DNA from: Streptomyces rubiginosohelvolus
GTDB lineage: Bacteria > Actinomycetota > Actinomycetes > Streptomycetales > Streptomycetaceae
Length of the DNA: 64,000 nt
Reading direction: 5' to 3'
NCBI RefSeq assembly: GCF_014649875.1
Contig: NZ_BMTW01000003.1
Coordinates: 434,001 to 498,000 of the forward strand
Within the stretch, counting starts at the first letter, position 1. Each line of letters begins with the position of its first letter. Below the pieces are notes generated by a model. The model was not told the DNA's origin and ran no database searches. It worked only from the letters and a program-made list of their open reading frames with translations. Shown in pieces: positions 61,326 through 64,000 of this stretch. Position numbers and translations under genes: made by a program.

Positions 61326-62711
61326 GTGACACACCCGCCGAGCGGCGGCGCGCAGACGCTGCGTACGCCGGACCCGGTGTCCGGGCACGTCGGCGTGCCC
61401 GCACAGCGCACCACGTGGACCACGCAGGCGCGGCGCCTGCGTGCCGTGGCGACCACCGAGCCCGGCCGGCTCCAGATCATCGGGGCCGTTCTGGCCCTGC
61501 TGGTCGTCGCGTTCGGCGCGGTGACCACGCTGGAGATATCGCAGCGGGCCTCCTCGGCCGACGACGTGGTCAGCCGGAGCCAGCCGCTCAGCGCCGACGC
61601 GGCGGACATCTACCGCTTCCTGGCGGACGCGGACACCACGGCGGCCAGTGGGTTCCTCGCGGGGGCGCAGGAGCCCGAGGCGGTGCAGGAGCAGTATCGG
61701 AAGGACATCGAGGAGGCGGCCCGGCTGCTGGTGAAGGCGTCGGGGAGCACCGACTCCGCCAGCGCTTCCAGCCGTGAGATAGCCACCCTCAACAAGCTGC
61801 TCCCGGTGTACACGGGCCTGATCGAGCGCGCCCGCGCCAACAACCGCCAGGGCCTCCCGCTGGGCGGCGCCTATCTCCGGTACGCGAACCAGAAGATGAC
61901 CGGCGAGATGCTCCCCGCCGCCGAGCGGCTGTACGCGGCGGAGACGGGACGACTGGAGAGCGACTCGGCCGACGCCCGGCAGTGGCCGCTGTGGTCGATC
62001 GGGGCCGGGATCGTCGTGCTGGGCGCGCTGGGGTGGATGCAGCGGCGCACCTACCGCCGGACGAACCGGGTGCTGAACCACGGGCTGCTGGCGGCGACGG
62101 CCGCCGCATCGGTGGTGGTGCTCTGGCTGGCCGTGGGGCACACGGTGGCGCGCGCGGAGCTGCGGTCGGCGATGGTGCACGGGCAGGAGTCGCTGGACGT
62201 CCTCAACGACGCCCGGATCAACTCCCTGAAGGCGCGGGCCAACGAGAACCTCACGCTGGTGGCGCGGGGCGCGGTGCTGACGCCCGACGGCTCCGCCGAC
62301 CAGTACGAGGCGGACTACAGCTCGGGGATGACGGCGCTGAAGGCGCAGCTGGAGAAGGCCGGGCGGCTCGCGGACGACGACAGCGGGAGCGCGCCGGTGG
62401 CGACGGCGGCGGACGGCGTGGCGCAGTGGCAGGCGCGGCACCGCGAGGCCCGGGCCACGGACGACCGGGGCGACTACGACGGCGCGCTGGCGCAGATCAT
62501 CGGGACGGAGAAGTCCACCGGGCAGTCCTTCCAGCAGGTGGACGCCGCGCTGGAGAAGGCGCTCGCCCATGAGCAGGGCGAGTTCACCTCGGCGGCGAAG
62601 GACGGGCGCGGGGCCCTGCGGGGCCTGCCGACCGGGGCCGCGGCCCTGGCGGTGCTGGGGGCCGTCGCCGTCATCGTCGGGGTCAACCGCAGGCTCTCGG
62701 AGTACCGGTGA
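61326..62711 (+). CDS. GlnX-like membrane sensor protein
   Basis: A 461-residue membrane protein. A cytoplasmic N-terminus (1-47) is followed by a helix at about 50-70 (IIGAVLALLVVAFGAVTTL), an extracellular helical region (75-215), two further helices near 222-275, a second extracellular region (275-430), and a final helix. Together with the next gene it resembles the glnX-glnH pair of mycobacteria and corynebacteria, where GlnX and the binding protein GlnH sense amino acids outside the cell and signal to the kinase PknG. GTG 61326 has GGGGGAGG five bases upstream. The identity rests on architecture and order. Confidence 0.65.
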   Translation: MTHPPSGGAQTLRTPDPVSGHVGVPAQRTTWTTQARRLRAVATTEPGRLQIIGAVLALLVVAFGAVTTLEISQRASSADDVVSRSQPLSADAADIYRFLADADTTAASGFLAGAQEPEAVQEQYRKDIEEAARLLVKASGSTDSASASSREIATLNKLLPVYTGLIERARANNRQGLPLGGAYLRYANQKMTGEMLPAAERLYAAETGRLESDSADARQWPLWSIGAGIVVLGALGWMQRRTYRRTNRVLNHGLLAATAAASVVVLWLAVGHTVARAELRSAMVHGQESLDVLNDARINSLKARANENLTLVARGAVLTPDGSADQYEADYSSGMTALKAQLEKAGRLADDDSGSAPVATAADGVAQWQARHREARATDDRGDYDGALAQIIGTEKSTGQSFQQVDAALEKALAHEQGEFTSAAKDGRGALRGLPTGAAALAVLGAVAVIVGVNRRLSEYR

Positions 62712-62722
62712 GAGGGGCAGCG

Positions 62723-63757
62723 ATGAGCAGGCCGAAGGACCGGCCCGGGCGCGGCGGCCTGCGCGGCTGGGGCGGGGTGACGGGGATGGCGGTGGCGTGC
62801 GCGGTCACCGCCGCGGTCACGCTGCTGCCGCTGGCCCACCACGACGGCGGATCGGCCGGGGCGGGCACGTCGGGCGGGGTCGTGACGGCCGACCGGACCC
62901 GGGCCGAGGCGTGCACGGAGCCGGAGGCGAGCCTGCCCGCGTCCGGGGCCGACGGGCCGAACATCGACAGGATCAAGGAGCGCGGCAAGCTGATAGCGGG
63001 CGTCGACCAGAACAGCTTCCGCTGGGGCTACCGCAATCCGGAGAGCGGGGATCTGGAGGGGTTCGACATCGATCTGGTGCGGGCCATCGCCGATGACCTC
63101 CTGGGCGACCCGGACGCGGTGATCTTCCGGGCCATCCCCACCAACCAGCGCATCGCCGCCCTGGAGAACGACCGGGTCGACGTCGTCGTGCGGACGATGA
63201 CGATCAACTGCAAGCGGCTGGAGCAGGTCTCCTTCTCCACCGCGTACTTCCAGGCCGGGCAGCAGGTGCTCGCCCCGAAGGAGTCGCCGATCACCGGCTA
63301 CGACTCCTCGCTGAAGGGCAAGCGGGTCTGCTCGGCCGAGGGCTCCACGGCGTACGAGGCACTGGAGGAGACGTCCTTCGGGGCGCTCTACAAGGACGAT
63401 TTCGACGGCACCGAACGCGACCCGGACCGGCTGACCGTGCCCAACCAGCTGGACTGTCTGGTGCGACTCCAGCTCGGCGAGGTCGACGCGGTCGTCACGG
63501 ACAACGCCCTGGCGGCCGGGCAGGCGGCGCAGGACCCGGCGGTGGAGCTCAAGGGGAAGGACCCGTTCACCACGGAGTACTACGGCGTCGCCGCGAAGAA
63601 GGGCTCCGACGACCTGGTGGCCCGGGTCAACAAGGTCCTCGTCGACTACCGGGCGGGCGGCAAGGACAGCGCCTGGATGCGGTCCTACGAGAAGTGGCTG
63701 GCGACCGGCCTGCCCGGGATCACCGCACCGCCCGCCCCCAAGTACCGAACCGACTGA
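62723..63757 (+). CDS. GlnH-like amino-acid-binding protein
   Basis: A 344-residue extracytoplasmic binding protein, family 3, with an N-terminal membrane helix or uncleaved signal (about 22-45). The core starts NIDRIKERGKLIAGVDQNSF and has LEGFDIDLVRAIADDLLG. An interdomain region VVVRTMTINCKRLEQVSFS is typical for Glu/Asp/Gln binding. The start ATG 62723 has GAGGGG five bases upstream. A GTG at 62708 overlaps the glnX stop but lacks a site. No transporter permease is adjacent, which suits a sensing role. Confidence 0.85.
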   Translation: MSRPKDRPGRGGLRGWGGVTGMAVACAVTAAVTLLPLAHHDGGSAGAGTSGGVVTADRTRAEACTEPEASLPASGADGPNIDRIKERGKLIAGVDQNSFRWGYRNPESGDLEGFDIDLVRAIADDLLGDPDAVIFRAIPTNQRIAALENDRVDVVVRTMTINCKRLEQVSFSTAYFQAGQQVLAPKESPITGYDSSLKGKRVCSAEGSTAYEALEETSFGALYKDDFDGTERDPDRLTVPNQLDCLVRLQLGEVDAVVTDNALAAGQAAQDPAVELKGKDPFTTEYYGVAAKKGSDDLVARVNKVLVDYRAGGKDSAWMRSYEKWLATGLPGITAPPAPKYRTD

Positions 63758-63852
63758 CCCGGTGACATCGCGGCACCTGCGCCGCGGCACCGAGCACCAC
63801 AGCAGCGAACCGACCGGAACGAGCGGGCCGGAGCAGACCTAAGCAGACCGAT

Positions 63853-63878
63853 CCCGCCGGGCCGACCGGCCCGGCGGG
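63853..63878 (+). terminator. Hairpin after the glnH-like gene
   Basis: An 11-bp perfect stem (63853-63863 with 63868-63878) with a four-base loop. No T tract follows, so it may be partial. Confidence 0.5.
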
Positions 63879-63897
63879 GAGAGCGGAGAGGTGATCG

Positions 63898-64000
63898 ATG
63901 GGCGTCGCGGGATCCTTTCCCAGCTTCGCGGGGAGGCCCTCCGGACCGGTCATGGACCGGGAGGAGGCGGACCGTGCGCTGGCCCGGCTCGGGGCGGAGC
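63898..64000 (+). CDS. N-terminal fragment of an unidentified protein
   Basis: The first 34 codons read M-G-V-A-G-S-F-P-S-F-A-G-R-P-S, then MDREEADRALARLGAE, an acidic helical start. GGAGAGG lies about seven bases upstream. In mycobacteria PknG follows glnH; this fragment is too short to tell, and the helical start could equally be a coiled-coil protein. It is open at the window edge. Confidence 0.6.
   Translation, partial: MGVAGSFPSFAGRPSGPVMDREEADRALARLGAE

Overview
The window is high-GC actinobacterial chromosome, almost certainly Streptomyces. The evidence is a strong G/C bias at third codon positions, many GTG starts with AGGAG-type ribosome sites, a clpP1-tig-tRNA neighbourhood, sodF behind a Nur-type nickel operator, and a complete csnR-csnEFGHK amino-sugar operon. 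From memory (not checked) the gene order resembles S. coelicolor from clpP1 to just past csnK. I see no transposase, integrase, CRISPR array or rRNA, so this looks like stable chromosome with one more accessory stretch at about 22-30 kb.

Layout. 0-2.3 kb: first 11 codons of clpP1, trigger factor, tRNA-Pro(UGG) and tRNA-Gly(UCC). 2.3-9.0 kb: a 64-residue membrane protein, an acyltransferase-3 protein, a SpoT-like HD hydrolase, a CPA2 antiporter, a membrane SpoIIE-type phosphatase, then nei1 and rpiB. 9.2-16.0 kb: three paralogous amino-acid permeases interleaved with an FAD oxidoreductase and bioY. 16.2-21.9 kb: secreted glycerophosphodiesterase, a Dps with a histone-H1-like tail, transketolase, a small disordered protein and sodF. 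22-30 kb (most accessory): ArsR/DUF2071 pair, Vat-like acetyltransferase, DUF6624 protein, SDR, MerR divergent from an imine-reductase-like enzyme, XRE regulator divergent from a purine-type permease, and a VOC protein. 30-43 kb: mycothiol-dependent DsbA-like reductase divergent from pepN1, an AbiEi/DUF559 protein, an 1100-residue subtilase, asd, DUF1203, pepN2 and a small secreted protein. 43.6-48.7 kb (minus strand): allantoicase, LysR, a small membrane protein, malQ, and a repeat peptide abutting malQ. 49-64 kb (plus strand except the HNH gene): GH84-like glycosidase, HNH endonuclease, MscS channel, the csn operon, then glnX-glnH-like genes and the start of one more gene.

How genes work together. 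The csn operon (ROK repressor, lipoprotein binding protein, two permeases, GH4 hydrolase, BadF-type kinase) is a complete import-and-processing route for glucosamine oligosaccharides, with a clear promoter and a palindromic operator just downstream of the predicted transcription start. nei1-rpiB and mrx2-pepN are, in mycobacteria, one contiguous neighbourhood; here the two halves lie about 21 kb apart. MerR and the imine reductase share a promoter with an 18-bp palindrome inside a 20-bp spacer, and the enzyme mRNA is predicted leaderless.

Most unusual items: a 103-residue peptide of six in-phase 12-residue repeats whose stop codon abuts the malQ start; an IRED with Asn at the usual catalytic Asp/Tyr position; a GH84-like enzyme with Gln-Asp where the family has Asp-Asp; a reductase with CPWA instead of CPWC; an antiporter whose best ribosome site points to an ATC start; and three helically phased GGTCCGGA boxes before the subtilase. 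All family names rest on sequence reading from memory; no searches were run.
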